Shown here: positions 1 to 11,149 of the stretch, one piece after another
Position numbering within the stretch: the first letter of the stretch is position 1
How the letters are laid out: every line of letters starts with the position of its first letter
Source: Lasiodiplodia sp. COLG20
Taxonomy: Eukaryota; Ascomycota; Dothideomycetes; Botryosphaeriales; Botryosphaeriaceae
Direction of reading: 5' to 3'
Length of the DNA stretch: 64,000 bases
Assembly (NCBI GenBank): GCA_009801085.1
Contig: VNWV01000041.1
Coordinates: 32,123-96,122 of the forward strand
Program-made: the position numbers and the translations under genes
The notes under the pieces: generated by a model
Databases searched by the model: none
Told to the model about the DNA's origin: nothing
Seen by the model: the letters and a program-made list of their open reading frames with translations, nothing else

Positions 1-1669
1 AGAAGGGCTGCAGCACGGCCCTTTTGTCGTCCGCGAACCGCTCATCCTGGAGCCAGCGTTCGGGCATGAACGAGTCGGGGAACCTGAAGTTCTCGGCGGA
101 GCGGTACGCGGAATATTGGTGCACACCCACCACCACCCCGCCGGGGACCGGCCGGCCGCACACTCAAGGCAGTCAGCATGGGAGAGAAAAGAAGCGGAGA
201 GAGGATTTTACGCACCGATGGCGTAGGGAGCAGGGGTCACGCGCGGCAGCGAGGCTGGGACGGGCATGAACATGCGTAGGGACTCGTCGATGACGGCGTT
301 TAGGTAGGGGATTTGAGCGAGGTTCGTGAGGTCCATGGCCCCTTCGGCTTCGTACGTGTCGCGAACGACGGATGTAAGCTGCTCCAGGGCAGCACGGTTC
401 TTGAGCAGGTAGAAGAGACAGCCTTAGTGAGGCACATGTTAGACGATTGACCTCACGTCACGCTGCAGTTGCTCACCGGAAAGCATGGAGGCAGTGGTCT
501 CAGAGCCTGCATCTATGAAGAGAGCGCTATTGGTCGTGATCTCTGTCGGGGTCATTTCTTTTGCAGTTTCGTTTGCTCTGAGGATATAGGACACTGAGTG
601 GCTGTGAATACCTGGAATGGAAGAGAAAAAGCAGGGGAAGACTCACTGAAATCACGCGCATCCCCGTTGTCGGTTTCCATGCGCGTCGTCGCCTTCTCCA
701 CCGATGCCTCGAAGTTACGCCTGCGCGCGCCGCCAAAGAGCAGCAGCAGTACCTTTAGGACAAAGCGTTTGGCAGCCACGTAGCGAAGTATTTCGATGAG
801 CCCAACTCCCTCGCGGATGCCTTCGAAGACGGCACGGGCCTGTGGATGCCAGGTGTTCCAATCGAGCGAGCCGACACGCTGTCCCAGCGCCAGATGCACG
901 ATCACGTCGTAGGTGAGATGGTGCATCCAGCGCACTGCATCCGTAGCTGTTCCATCAGTCTCTCGAAGCCGGTATATGAGCTTGTCAACGTGCTCCGTGA
1001 TTGTCGCCTGCTGATTTTGGATGGCCCGGTCCGAAAAGGCGTGTGAAAGCACACTACGTATCCGGCTGTGGTCGACATCGTCGGCTGCACCCTGCACGCT
1101 CACAATGTTTAGCAAATACCTTCGCTGCATCATGGTGGACCAACCAAGTTCTTCTGGCCATTCGGCGCTTCGGCGCCCATGTAAAAATGCGGATCTTTTC
1201 TGCTCGCGTCGTGAGCTCAGTGCATCTGAGAGCATGTGAAGCCACATACGCAAAGTTGGGCGTCTGACGCCTCTTCGTCTTGAGCCCGTATATTTCTTCC
1301 CAAGCAGTCCCACCGTTGAAGCTTACTGCAGTAACATCATGAACTCATGACAGCGAAAAGGCAGATAGCGTAACTCACACTCGTTTGGCGCAACACGTAC
1401 AACCAGGCCGTACCGGTCATGGAGCTCCTTGGTCTTGTAATCTAACTTTCCGGACAATCGATAGTACATGTAGTACAACCGAGTCGCTCTGGCAAGCAGT
1501 GGACCCGGATACGACGCCGCTGGGTGGAACCAAACATTGTAGATGGCTTTCGTAGTGACGAGAACAAGTGCCTTCAACCTCTATCAGTGGACTCTGTCAA
1601 CCATTGAACAGTTGGAAATTAGCCTACAGAGCCGCAAAGAAAGACGGCAAGCGAAAAGGATTGCCCCAT
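1..1669 (-). CDS. Cytochrome P450, 3' end cut by the window edge
   Basis: Haem-thiolate monooxygenase, probably ER-anchored. The start is placed at 1669: a short hydrophobic exon (MGQSFSLAVFLCGS) splices to the next exon near 1577, which carries the membrane-proximal FHPAASYPGP proline-rich hinge. Later exons give the C-helix region (DHSRIRSVLSHAFSD), the I-helix oxygen-binding motif AGSETTA (about 500), the K-helix ESLR (about 275) and the PERW motif (about 65). The haem-cysteine exon lies beyond base 1. It is convergent with nothing visible and lies upstream of the terpene synthase on the same strand, so it is likely a tailoring oxidase of that terpenoid cluster. The substrate cannot be told from sequence. 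Confidence 0.88.
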
Positions 1670-2887
1670 TAGGAAACCCATTGCCGTTCTTCTGAATGAA
1701 AGTCCGTCAAGTGTACAGAAGAGGGACTCGACGACTGCGAGCCTAACAGTGGACGATGCTGACGACAGCGGAGGGGTAGCAGCAGCAGCAAGGCGAACCG
1801 ACGATGTGCGCCAATGCCCCGGATCGACACACGGTCAATACGGCAACGCATGATTGAGAAATGCAATGACTCGGCGTACTACTTGGGGTTCCAGCAAAAC
1901 TCCAATCATTGTGGGGAACATTTGGACACCACCACGGTATCCGAGGCTTCCGTGACACGTCGCTGCGCATGTTGGCCAAGATGCACTATGGGAAAATGCG
2001 CCTGATGTGCTCTTGGCGCTGTTGCAGACATTTTCGCTAGCGATTAGCGAAGGTCTTGCAAATACGAGCGTACGCCAATGAGAAGATTCGCATATCATGG
2101 AAGCACGGGGCACGCTACTATATGATGATCTGAGGGATATGTTGTATTCGCGCCATTTCGAGGCAAGTCATCATTTTCTGGGGTATTGGTGGTATCCTAT
2201 TCGACATAATCCTTGATAAAGGAGGCGTAACTCCGTAACTCCTTTTGGTAATTAGCGGCTCCGTGTACCTCCCTAACTCCTTTGGGTAATTCACGGCTCC
2301 GCGTAACTATACGAACTTTTAAACGGATTTTCTTCTTTACTCTTATCGGAGTGGGGTAGAGTTAAACTAGTACTCTTATCTCTTACTACTAGTTATATGA
2401 TCCGTGCGGACTTCCGACCTACCCTTTCCAGCTAGGCGTCGTAGACGTGTACTTCCCGACTTGTACACCTCACAAAGACATCAGACTCCGCCGCTTCAAG
2501 AAACGAGTGCCGACTATTATACGATGCCCTTTAGTGGCATCTCTCAAAGGGCATCGGATTTCCGAGCGAGCCGGGAGAGAGAAAATGAGCAGACAGTTGC
2601 AGCTGAGACATTTCAACTCCGATAATAGTCAGTGCCGAATAAGCGTGCCGAATTGATACAATGATGCTGTGTCTGGCCCAAGAGCACGATTAAAAAAACG
2701 AGGCCTCAACGCCGGTCAGAGGACCGTGATGAACTAGGTATTCGTTTGGGTTGGGTTGATGCGCAGTGCATGCATCATACGTCTCGTAATATTGTAGAAT
2801 TTCCTCGCATCTCAACTATACGCAGCGTGGAAAATGGCGAAGAGTGGAAGAGGTAGTCTAGTTAAGCTTGATGAATAACAAGAGGTA
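1670..2887. other. Intergenic region without a recognisable gene
   Basis: No frame here shows family motifs or a convincing exon chain. The 2200-2400 part is AT-richer and holds the degenerate tandem repeat listed separately. The part next to 2888 is the 3' flank of the terpene synthase, and the part next to 1669 should hold the promoter of the P450. Confidence 0.5.
2222..2309. repeat. Two-copy degenerate tandem repeat
   Basis: Two imperfect copies of a unit of about 40 bases, each with a core reading TAACTCCTTT(T/G)GG(T)AATT followed by CGGCTCCG and then GT-rich sequence. The surrounding AT-rich DNA looks like a decayed mobile-element remnant, but no coding domain is left to identify it. 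Confidence 0.5.
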
Positions 2888-5447
2888 CTACAAATACAGT
2901 GCCTCGACTAGGACGCTCAATTGCGGATTCTTCGACCCGTAAGCGTTCTCCAACCTCCCTATCTCAGCTACAAGTGTTTGGTGTAGCTCTCTAAGCACCT
3001 CCTTAGTGTGTTCCAAACTACCGCACTCTCGCATGGCCTCCAGGATAAGCAACTTGTGCTGGAAGGGCATTTCCCCAGTGGCGTGGCGGGTGGACAGAAT
3101 GTAGGGGATGAGGGTGTTGTCTGTCTGCTCGTGCAGCAGATGGAGAAGCGGGAGCGAGTACTTTCCCTCATCGAGATCCTCGCAAAAGCCCTTCTGGCAT
3201 GCATACTGTAAAATGGAGTCAGACTCAAGAGTTACGGAAGGGGTGAATGAAAGGGAACTGGAAGTATAGTAAGCTCACATCTGCAGAAACAAGATTCTGA
3301 TAGTCATCGCGAATCTGAAACAGTCTGCCTAACAAGAGACAGAAGTTCTCCAGCGAGGCCGAGTCTTGGACCGTCTGCGAGTGAGAGATCATGAGCGTAG
3401 TGATGAGTTGAAATAGAGCTCCGGTCTCTAGCGCACAAATCAGTTCCACTCCGGCTATGTTTATAGGTAATGCCGACTCACTGCTATCAACCATCCGTAT
3501 GTACTCCTCAAAGGTAGGAGGAGCCAAGTTTTGCGTCCAATGTAGCTCGTAGCTTTGCCCCACGAACAAAGTCATGAGGAGCGCTGGGGTCTGAAGTCAG
3601 TGCTGGAGCTCGGTCTTCGATGCTGCGACTTACAGAGTACATTGTTGAAACATGAACGGTCTACGAGATTGTGCATCTGCGACACGGCTTTCATAATGCA
3701 GTAGCTGGACGTGTTCACCGCCTGCCCCTCTCCGAAGATGGTGTGAGTCGCTGCCTTCCCTCTGCGTAATGCGGATCTATCTTGAAAGTCGTCCAGCCTG
3801 TCCGAGCTCTGTTGTCAGTGAACGGCGCTTTACTTTGCTTTTTGACCTCTCTCCAGGGGAGTTGCCAACGCACATGAGAGAAGAATTGTGGAGAGTGTTT
3901 GCAATGCCCTTGATCTGCTCGGCTTCAGCAGCGGGCACCTGCAGCCAGTGGTTCAAGGCGTCAACGAAATCGCTTCTGATTCCCTTGGAGGGGAGCGAGC
4001 AGATATACACGAAAGGACCGAGCGTAACCTTTGATTTGCACAGAGAATCAATAAAGCTGCCTACAGTACCCCAGGGGCTAGAGAAAAGTGCTTGCCTTTG
4101 CGTCGAGCGGGGGAAGGTTCGAGGTCCGAACCAGATCCCAGATCATACTCCCGGGCGTCTCCGTCGCCGGCGGGAGTGAGGTTGGTGCGGTTGAGACGCT
4201 GTAATCCGTCAAGGAGTCGTCCTCCAGCGACCCGGAGCGTGGCGATTCAACCGATGTCGGCACACCCTCGTTGATCCACGCGAGCTGTCTGTCGTTAAAT
4301 TCGACGCCGGGGTTGTATCTCGGACAGGTCAAGCTCCAAACAACGTTGCCCGAGATACTGTACTGCATCGCCTCAACGTACTTGCGGAGGTCTGCGGATA
4401 CGCTCCCATTGTTCTTGGTGTATTGGACGATCTGAACGTATTCCGCGACCACTTCCTTGATAAGCTTGCGGCAGATGCGTTGGGCCTCTGCGGCGTCGCA
4501 GCTGTGCTCTTGCATGAGCACCCAGATGGCGTTGACAACGTGGTCCTTGCCTTGAGACTTCGCGGCTTCGTACTCCTTCGGCCAAGAAAACAGGTCGTTG
4601 GTGAGGCTGGCGGCAATCCACGCCGGCCGCATGAGCTCACGGCACTTGTCGATTTCGTCGTCCTGAATCCGAATCCCCAGGCCGAAGGTCACCACCCCGA
4701 ACCAAAACCTAAGCGTCTGGTGTCAGCGGGTGAAGGCTGGGGAGAGGGAGCTTAGGGCACACACATTTCTCCGACGTCCATGATGCGGTACGGGATATAT
4801 TCGTCCAGGGTGGTGTAGACACGATGCTGCCGGCTCGACCCCACCTCGACGAACTTGGCCCATGCTTTCATGGTGGCGAGTGCGCCTTCGCGGTCAATGG
4901 CGATCATTTCCCGAAGCAACTGGGCCTGGATGTATTTCTTGCCCCTGCGCCTGGTGTCGGGGGTGCTGGCATCGATGGTGCCCGATCTGGCCCCCTCGAG
5001 AAATGCTTTCATCATGTCGTCGTTTTCCACATCGCCCTACTCGGATGGGTTAGTGTAGAACAGCACGTGCATTGCTACGGTATAGGCCAGCTCACCAGCT
5101 CCTGATCGGCATTGTCCGTAATGTCTGTTTTGATCAGCTTCGCTGTGGATGGCGGGGAGGGCCAGCGTACCGTCGTGCAGAAAGGCGAATTCGTTGGCGT
5201 AAGAGATGACCTCCAGCCTCTCGGGAAGACACTCTGGCACAGACACCGTCATGAAGCTCCATCTAGGCCCCAACGTGCCTTTGTAGCCTTTAATCGGGCT
5301 AACGTGCTGGTTCCAGTCTTGGTGAGCTCTAATGGCGCCGCGGTCCTCGCGATCTGTCTCTGTGTGCATCCGCACGTCGATGCCATCGCACAGCCCCTGG
5401 GTCTCATAGAGCGCTGGGTTGACGACTTTTGAATGGCGGTACTCCAT
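2888..5447 (-). CDS. Chimeric terpene synthase (class I cyclase + polyprenyl diphosphate synthase)
   Basis: Bifunctional enzyme of the fusicoccadiene/ophiobolin F synthase type. The C-terminal prenyltransferase makes GGPP or GFPP and the N-terminal class I cyclase cyclises it. Splicing the first intron (about 5125-5170) restores the cyclase Asp-rich motif as DDITD at about residue 92. The NSE motif NDLFSWPKE falls near residue 230 and is followed by the family-typical WSLTCPRYNP. The prenyltransferase domain follows from about 4060 down, with YICSLPSKGIRSDF, first Asp motif DDFQD (about 3765) and second motif DDYQN (about 3310), then KGFCEDLDEGKYSLP. One linker intron appears to use a GC donor (gcaagc). 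Start 5447 gives MEYRHSKV. It is divergent from the P450 at 5987 across about 540 bases. Product size (C20 or C25) cannot be decided by eye. Confidence 0.93.
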
Positions 5448-5724
5448 CTTGGCTGATCAAGCGGCGTAGGATGAGGTATGTGATGAATGCGTAAAGGTGC
5501 ACTATGAGGATGTCGCGCAAGCCAGGCTGGTTCATGCCGTCCGAGAAGCCCGTTGCTTTTCAACTTCTCCGTCGTCTAATATGTCAAACGGTGACTCTCA
5601 CTCTCGCAAACTCGACTAGTTGATTTAATATACCGTGTTCAGCGCCCAGACATCTATCGTGTCAGTCGAAAAGGTGGGTACAGCAGCCCGGGGCCCTGAA
5701 GAAACTGGACACGCAAGGGCAGTA

Positions 5725-5737
5725 AGTTGTTACAACT
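5725..5737. promoter_or_regulatory. Inverted repeat in the divergent terpene synthase / P450 promoter
   Basis: A perfect 6-bp inverted repeat with one central base, AGTTGT-t-ACAACT, lies about 280 bases upstream of the terpene synthase start and 250 bases upstream of the P450 start. It could be an operator for a shared regulator. No regulator gene lies inside this sub-cluster within the window. Confidence 0.35.
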
Positions 5738-5986
5738 GACCCGCAATGCCTGTCGAGAAGGGCACTTGGGTCTGGGCAGTGGTGGGTCCTGATTTGCTCG
5801 TGATCTCAGTGCCAAGATCCGCTGACCTTGGCCGACAACAGGGCCAGAAAACCCGCAATAATTCGGTGGGTAGATGGAGGGAGGCGGAGAGGCCTTCTGG
5901 AGATACGAGTATAAGGCAGTGTTCAAGCCTTTTGCCAATAGCAAGCCTTTTTCCCTCTTGCTCCAAAGCTCTCCCTGACCCTCAGC

Positions 5987-7885
5987 ATGGCGGTGTTGCA
6001 GGTTTTCTCGTCTCCGTGGCACTTGCTCGCTGCTTTCTGCGGGGCTTTGTTCGTCCATCGAATGGGCGTTATCATATATCGCCTCTACTTACACCCTCTC
6101 GCCAAGTTTCCAGGTCCCAAGATCGCTGCCGCAACGCATCTCTACGAGATTGGCTGGGATTATTTCGGCCGCGGGGCGTACCTGTGGGAGATTGAAAGAA
6201 TGCATAGAAAATACGGTACAAGCATTCTCCCGCGCGGTTCCCAGCAGAGCTGATGTTGCAGCAGGACCAATTGTCCGCATCAACCCCCTAGAGCTTTCTA
6301 TCCACGATCCAGAATTCTACAACACCCTGTATGTGGCCGGAGCTGTCAGGCGTACAGAAGCTTTCCCTCACTTTGGAGATGGCATGGACTTCAACGGTAA
6401 GACAAATCTTTACTGCATTCTCGATTCCATACTTATAGAGGCGTCAGGGTCCCACGGAATGACGGTCGACCACGACTTGCACCGCAAGCGCAGGAAGCCA
6501 ATGGAACCCTTCTTCTCCAAGCAGGGTATCAACCGCATCCAGCCGATGCTCGACGAGCTCGTTTTGCTCCTCGTCACGCGGCTGAAGGAGTACGCCGGGA
6601 CGGGCAAGGTGGTGCGCCTCGACCACGTATTTTCCGCGCTGGCGGGAGACGTTATCAGCAACATCTGCATCGATAACCCGGCCTCCTCGATGCTGAAGGA
6701 TCCTGATTTCAACCCTGAGTGGTAAGTGTGCGGCCACTCGTGCCGGACACGAGCCTTTTGCTCATATGCCGCGGACAGGTTCAACCTTTTCGACACGCTG
6801 ATCCGGTCGATGCCGATCTTCATGAACTTTACGTGGCTCATCAAAATCGTCCGGCTGGTGCCGACGCCGCTGCTGATGAAACTGGATCCTCGGAGCCAGC
6901 GGTTCAGGGACTGGAGGATCGTGAGTAGCCACGCCGTGGGGCGAACGCAACGCTGACGAGAAGAACAGATGTCAGAAAAGCACATCGCCGAGGCAAAGGA
7001 GCGGAAGCTGCTGGCGGGTAAGACGGCGGTGGTCAGACGGGCGGGCAGCAGCATCCGATCGGACACGGTCTTCGACCAGCTGGTCAACAGCGACCTGCCC
7101 GAAAGCGAGCTGACGGTCGAGCGGCTCGCATCCGAGGCCCAGGTCCTCATGGGCGCCGGCACGGTGACGACAGCCCGCTCGATGGACCACCTCGCCTTCT
7201 ACATCCTCTCCAGGGAAGACGTGCGGCTGCGGCTGCGCGAGGAGCTGAAGGACGTCATGGCCGATTGGCCCGAGAAGACCCCGTCGTGGCAGACGTTGGA
7301 GAAGCTGCCGTATCTGCAGGCCTGCATCAAGGAGGGACTCCGGTATAATCGATGCGCCCCACTTTGGTTGTCACAGATTCCGCCTTTACTGACTTGCGGC
7401 GCAGGCTGAGCCATGGCATCATGCACCGGCTGCCGCGTTGCTCGCCCGACGTGGCGCTCCAGTACGAGGACTGGACGATACCAAAGGGCACCCCGGTGGG
7501 AATGTCGGCGTACTACATGCACACCGACCCTGAAGTGTACCCGGAGCCATTTGAGTTCCGGCCCGAGCGGTGGCTGGGGAGCGTGGACCCCCGGATGCAC
7601 CGCAACTACGTTCCCTTCACCAAGGGCTCGCGCGGCTGTCTGGGCGTGAAGTGAGTTGGTCCTTTCTTTGGCGACGGGTGAACGGGAGCCTGTGCTGACC
7701 CGCTTGGTGCAATTAGTCTGGCCTATGCGGAAATGTCGCTGGTGATGGCGGCGTTGTTCTGCCCAAGGGGCCCGTGCATGAAGCTGTACGAGACGGACCG
7801 TTCAGATGCAGATCCCGCGTGCTGCTTTCTGCTGCCCCTTCCCCGGCATGACACCAAGGGCATCAGGGTGACGGTGGAGGCGTAG
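5987..7885 (+). CDS. Cytochrome P450 of the terpenoid cluster
   Basis: Multi-exon P450. Exon 1 carries an N-terminal membrane anchor and the hinge [14 protein letters not shown]. Then come the C-helix region ([17 protein letters not shown]), the I-helix GAGTVTTA (about 7155), the K-helix KEGLR (about 7335), FRPERWLG (about 7560) and the haem loop [12 protein letters not shown], split by an intron at about 7652. The overall look resembles the trichodiene-oxygenase/CYP58-like group of fungal terpenoid P450s. It shares a promoter region with the terpene synthase and is followed tail-to-tail by the glycosyltransferase. The natural reading is hydroxylation of the terpene skeleton. The C-terminal segment after the haem loop is short but ends normally. 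Confidence 0.92.
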
Positions 7886-7994
7886 CCGACGTTGTTTCAT
7901 CTCACAGACTTGGAGAATACGACTGACTGGTTTGATAAGCTTGGCATGCTATCTACAATCCATGATCTTCAACTGTGCACTATCTCGCTCTGTC

Positions 7995-9209
7995 TCACTC
8001 GCACGGCTCGAGCAGCCGCTTGGCCCACACGCGGGCCCCGGGCGGTGGCGGGGCCTTGACTGGTTCCAGCGGCCGGGTCTGGTCGAAATGCAAGGCTCCG
8101 TACCGCAGATAGGCGGCAAAGGTGCCGGGAGCGCAGTCGCTGCCGTCGTTCTTGGGGTCGTCGAGAATGTCAGCCAAGCTTGACTCGAGAGCGCCAGCCG
8201 GGCCGTGGCATGTCTTCATGAGCACTGACCCCCTCAGCAGGTCTTGGACGAAGGCGAGGGCCCGGTGCCACTGAGGCGAACGTTCGGCCTCGGGCACGTC
8301 GAAGCGCTCGATCAGGAGGGAGAACTGCGTGGCGCCACTGAAGCCGGTGGCGACCTGGTATTGCCACATCTCGCGCAAGGCGGGGAGCATGTAGATGCGG
8401 CGCTCGAAGCAGTCGCGGCCGTCGAAGCCGTCGGCCGGGTCCTGGATGTCGCGCATGCGCTCCAGGCAGAGCACCTGAGCCCCGTAGTCCATGATGGCCT
8501 CGGCCTCGACGGTCAGCTCGTGGCAGTTGATGTCCGCCGTGGGCGTCAGGTAAGGCCGCAGGTGCCGCAGCAGAGGATGGTGGCAGAAGCCGGTGGCCGA
8601 TGTGGCCCCTTTCCAAACCTCGAGGTAGACGCGGTGCCAGCGCGCGACGACAGAACTGCCGCGGACGGCCACGAGGAAGGGGTTGATGATCGAGTCCTCG
8701 TCCGGGCGGCACGGGTAGGACAGTGCGGCGAGCTCGTATGTGTTTGCGGGGTCCTCGAGCACGGTCCAGACGTCGTCCAGGGATCGCAGCAGCATCGCCC
8801 CGACGTCAATCCACGCTCCCCCGTAGATCTGCAGCAGCGGCAACCGCACCAGGTCCGCCTTGTGCGTGGCCACATAGCGCCCGCTCATGGTGCCCGCATT
8901 GAAGGCTTCGGGGAGCAGCTCCGGGGGCACAAAACGCTCCACGTTGCAGACCGACCCGGGCACGTGGTCGAGCACACGCACCGTCCAAGAAGGACCAAGC
9001 CGTCGGGCCCACCCCACGACGTTGCGCTTCGTCCATCCCGGCATGCTGTCGAATCCGGTGTGCCAGAAAGCCCAGACGTTCTTCTGGCTCTCTGTCACTG
9101 GCGGGCAGGCCCGCACCGTTGCCAAGATTGCCGAGTCGGATCGGCAATCGGCGGGTGGGCCCGAGGCCATTGTCATGCCCTCGGGGATTGGGAATTCCGG
9201 CTTGTTCAT
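7995..9209 (-). CDS. Glycosyltransferase, capsule-polysaccharide-synthesis (GT32-like) type
   Basis: Single-exon protein of 404 residues. It shows the family signature of a nucleotide-sugar transferase with a GT-A fold: an N-terminal VWAFWHTGFDSMPGW strand, the block KADLVRLPLLQIYGGAWIDVG near residue 115-135 containing the DXD-like catalytic Asp (WIDVG), and a later NPFLVAVRGS segment. There is no signal peptide or membrane segment, so a cytosolic location is likely. It sits between the terpenoid P450 and the dioxygenase, which suggests it glycosylates the terpenoid. Fusicoccin-type products are known to carry a sugar. A cell-wall role unrelated to the cluster cannot be excluded. Confidence 0.8.
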   Translation of the reverse strand: MNKPEFPIPEGMTMASGPPADCRSDSAILATVRACPPVTESQKNVWAFWHTGFDSMPGWTKRNVVGWARRLGPSWTVRVLDHVPGSVCNVERFVPPELLPEAFNAGTMSGRYVATHKADLVRLPLLQIYGGAWIDVGAMLLRSLDDVWTVLEDPANTYELAALSYPCRPDEDSIINPFLVAVRGSSVVARWHRVYLEVWKGATSATGFCHHPLLRHLRPYLTPTADINCHELTVEAEAIMDYGAQVLCLERMRDIQDPADGFDGRDCFERRIYMLPALREMWQYQVATGFSGATQFSLLIERFDVPEAERSPQWHRALAFVQDLLRGSVLMKTCHGPAGALESSLADILDDPKNDGSDCAPGTFAAYLRYGALHFDQTRPLEPVKAPPPPGARVWAKRLLEPCE

Positions 9210-9766
9210 TGGACGAGTCTGGGTGAATCCGAGTCAGGACTTCTCTGAATAGACGAAGGTGATGGAAGAAGTGCAATATGGAAACAGGACTAGACTAAAT
9301 ATGCAGCTGGGTAATCAACTTTCTATGAGTAAGTGACTCTATGTTGCGCGCCGTATACCCGAACTCCTTATAGCTAGCTTCATACTCGCCAAGATTTATT
9401 GGCGCAGTTTCGAATGCGTTGATCGTTTCTGAGATCTCCGTGCTATTGTATTGGCTATAATCTCTGGTAAAGCCCCGTCATTGCTCTTGTCGAAGTGAAG
9501 CAAGTGAATGACTTGACTATTATAGATCATATACGAGGTCGGCTAGTAGTAGGCTTCCTGCACTTGAATGATTCGACATATCCCCCGTATATTGTTTATA
9601 CCGGAACTCCTTAAAGACTAGCTTGACGCTTCCGCCATATCCCAACAGACCTTAGAAGTGTCAGATGACAGGGTACTATGCTGGATTGACTCACTATCTC
9701 GAATTCGCCACATTTAATCCATCGGAAGAGCAGCATAGCTACTATCATACTGCACTAGCAAGCAAT
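9210..9766. other. Intergenic region with a dispersed degenerate repeat
   Basis: This lies between the divergent glycosyltransferase and dioxygenase genes and should hold both promoters. Two related segments, near 9350-9390 and 9590-9630, share GAACTCCTTA(T/A)AG followed by CTAGCTT, each preceded by a GTATA-type stretch. No coding exon is visible. Confidence 0.4.
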
Positions 9767-11149
9767 ATGGCATCAACCCGCTCCACCTTCACCATCAAGC
9801 CCATTGACCATGGCACCGGGAAAAAATGCAACGTTGGTGGCTATCTCGTCCCTTCAATTGGGCCTGCAACGGCTAACGGTGCCAAATTAGTTCGGGGCTG
9901 AGATTACAGGCCTAGACCTCAACTGTCTTAGCGAAGAAGACTTGGACAGACTCCGGAACGCTATTTGGACGCACAAAGTCATCGTTGTCAAGAGCCAGCA
10001 TGGCCTGCAGCCATCGCGTAATTGGGAGCTGCTCGAGCGCCTCGATCCAGATTTTCCTCGATTGACCCACGAGGAATTCGGCACCATGTTCCATCCTACC
10101 GGCGAGGGAATCATTGTGCGTCTTCCCTACGGTGCACGAACCCTTAGAGAAGTAGGACTCAGTTAACATCTTGCAGCAAAAACTCAGGCTCGCCACCCTG
10201 CCCAACGCTGGCCTCTTACACCTGATGGGCAAGGGCTATCAAGGTGATGACCACTACGGTATCAAGGGCTTGGACATTGGCGAGGCCTACTCTTTCGACT
10301 TCTATGCCGAGCCTTTATCTGTCGAAGACTTCATGAAGGGGCATACACGCTTCCAGTCGTGGCACATGGATGGCCCCGCCTACAAGATGGACCCGCCCAT
10401 GTACAGTTCCTTCCGGAACGTCAAGATGCCTGGTGGCTCTGCTGGTGAGTCTGCACCAAAGCAGCAAGTCGACTGGGCCGACGGTTCGGGGCTGAGCATG
10501 GAAGTGGACCCGGGCCGCACCGCCTTTGTCAGCTCCACGCAGTTGTACGACATGCTCAGTGAGGATGAGAAGCGCATGGCCGACCACAGTTGGTTCGAAT
10601 ACATGTATTATCCTTACCAGTGGCTCAAAGAAACTCACGGTAACCCCAATGGCTTGGGAAACGCGAACGAGCGGCTTGAACTACCCGATGAGACTATGGA
10701 GAAGATGACCCCGAGGAAGCCTGAGTGGCAAAAGAAGGTACGACGACAAAAGGTTCCCCCAAAAAAGCACAGTGGCTAAAGTCAAGCTCTTCCATTAGTA
10801 CCCGATGGTCATCGTTAACCCGGTCACGGGCGAGAAGGCATTCCAGGTGCAGCAGAACTGCGTCCGGAGGCTGTTCATCCGGCACGGGCCCAACGAGAAG
10901 CCTACAGTGATCGACGACATCGTGGTGGTGCGCAAGTTCCTGGCAGACATACAGTCCCGCATTATCAGGCCCGAGTACATCTGGGCCGGGCCGGCTGAGG
11001 AAGGTGATCATCTGTTATGGGCGAACTGGACCGTGATGCATACCAAAATCGACTACCCTGTTGAGTGGGGCGTGAGAACCGCCCATCAGGGCTGGATCCC
11101 TTCGAAGTATCCTCCTACCGGGCCCGTGCCCATTCCGGCAGCCTTGTAA
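9767..11149 (+). CDS. TauD/TfdA-type 2-oxoglutarate-dependent dioxygenase
   Basis: Non-haem Fe(II)/2OG dioxygenase resembling the fungal XanA-like branch. Start at 9767 (MASTRSTF); an in-frame upstream ATG at 9665 is less likely. Exon 2 begins FGAEITGLDL after an intron with a good branch site (GCTAAC) and TTAG acceptor but a weak donor (GTTGGT). Iron ligands are visible: WHMDGP gives the HxD pair, and the distal His lies in LLWANWTVMHT. Later introns at about 10116-10173 and 10738-10799 are standard. Dioxygenases of this kind act in fusicoccin and brassicicene biosynthesis beside a chimeric diterpene synthase, so its position here supports a fusicoccane-type pathway. The exact oxidation is unknown. 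Confidence 0.88.

Noticed and set aside
8244..9248. Plus-strand open frame of 334 codons
   Set aside because: It is antisense to the glycosyltransferase, whose minus-strand frame has clear family motifs. The plus frame has none and its length reflects high GC content.
9767..9900. One-base frameshift in the dioxygenase
   Set aside because: An intron with a clear GCTAAC branch site and TTAG acceptor explains the frame change without a mutation.
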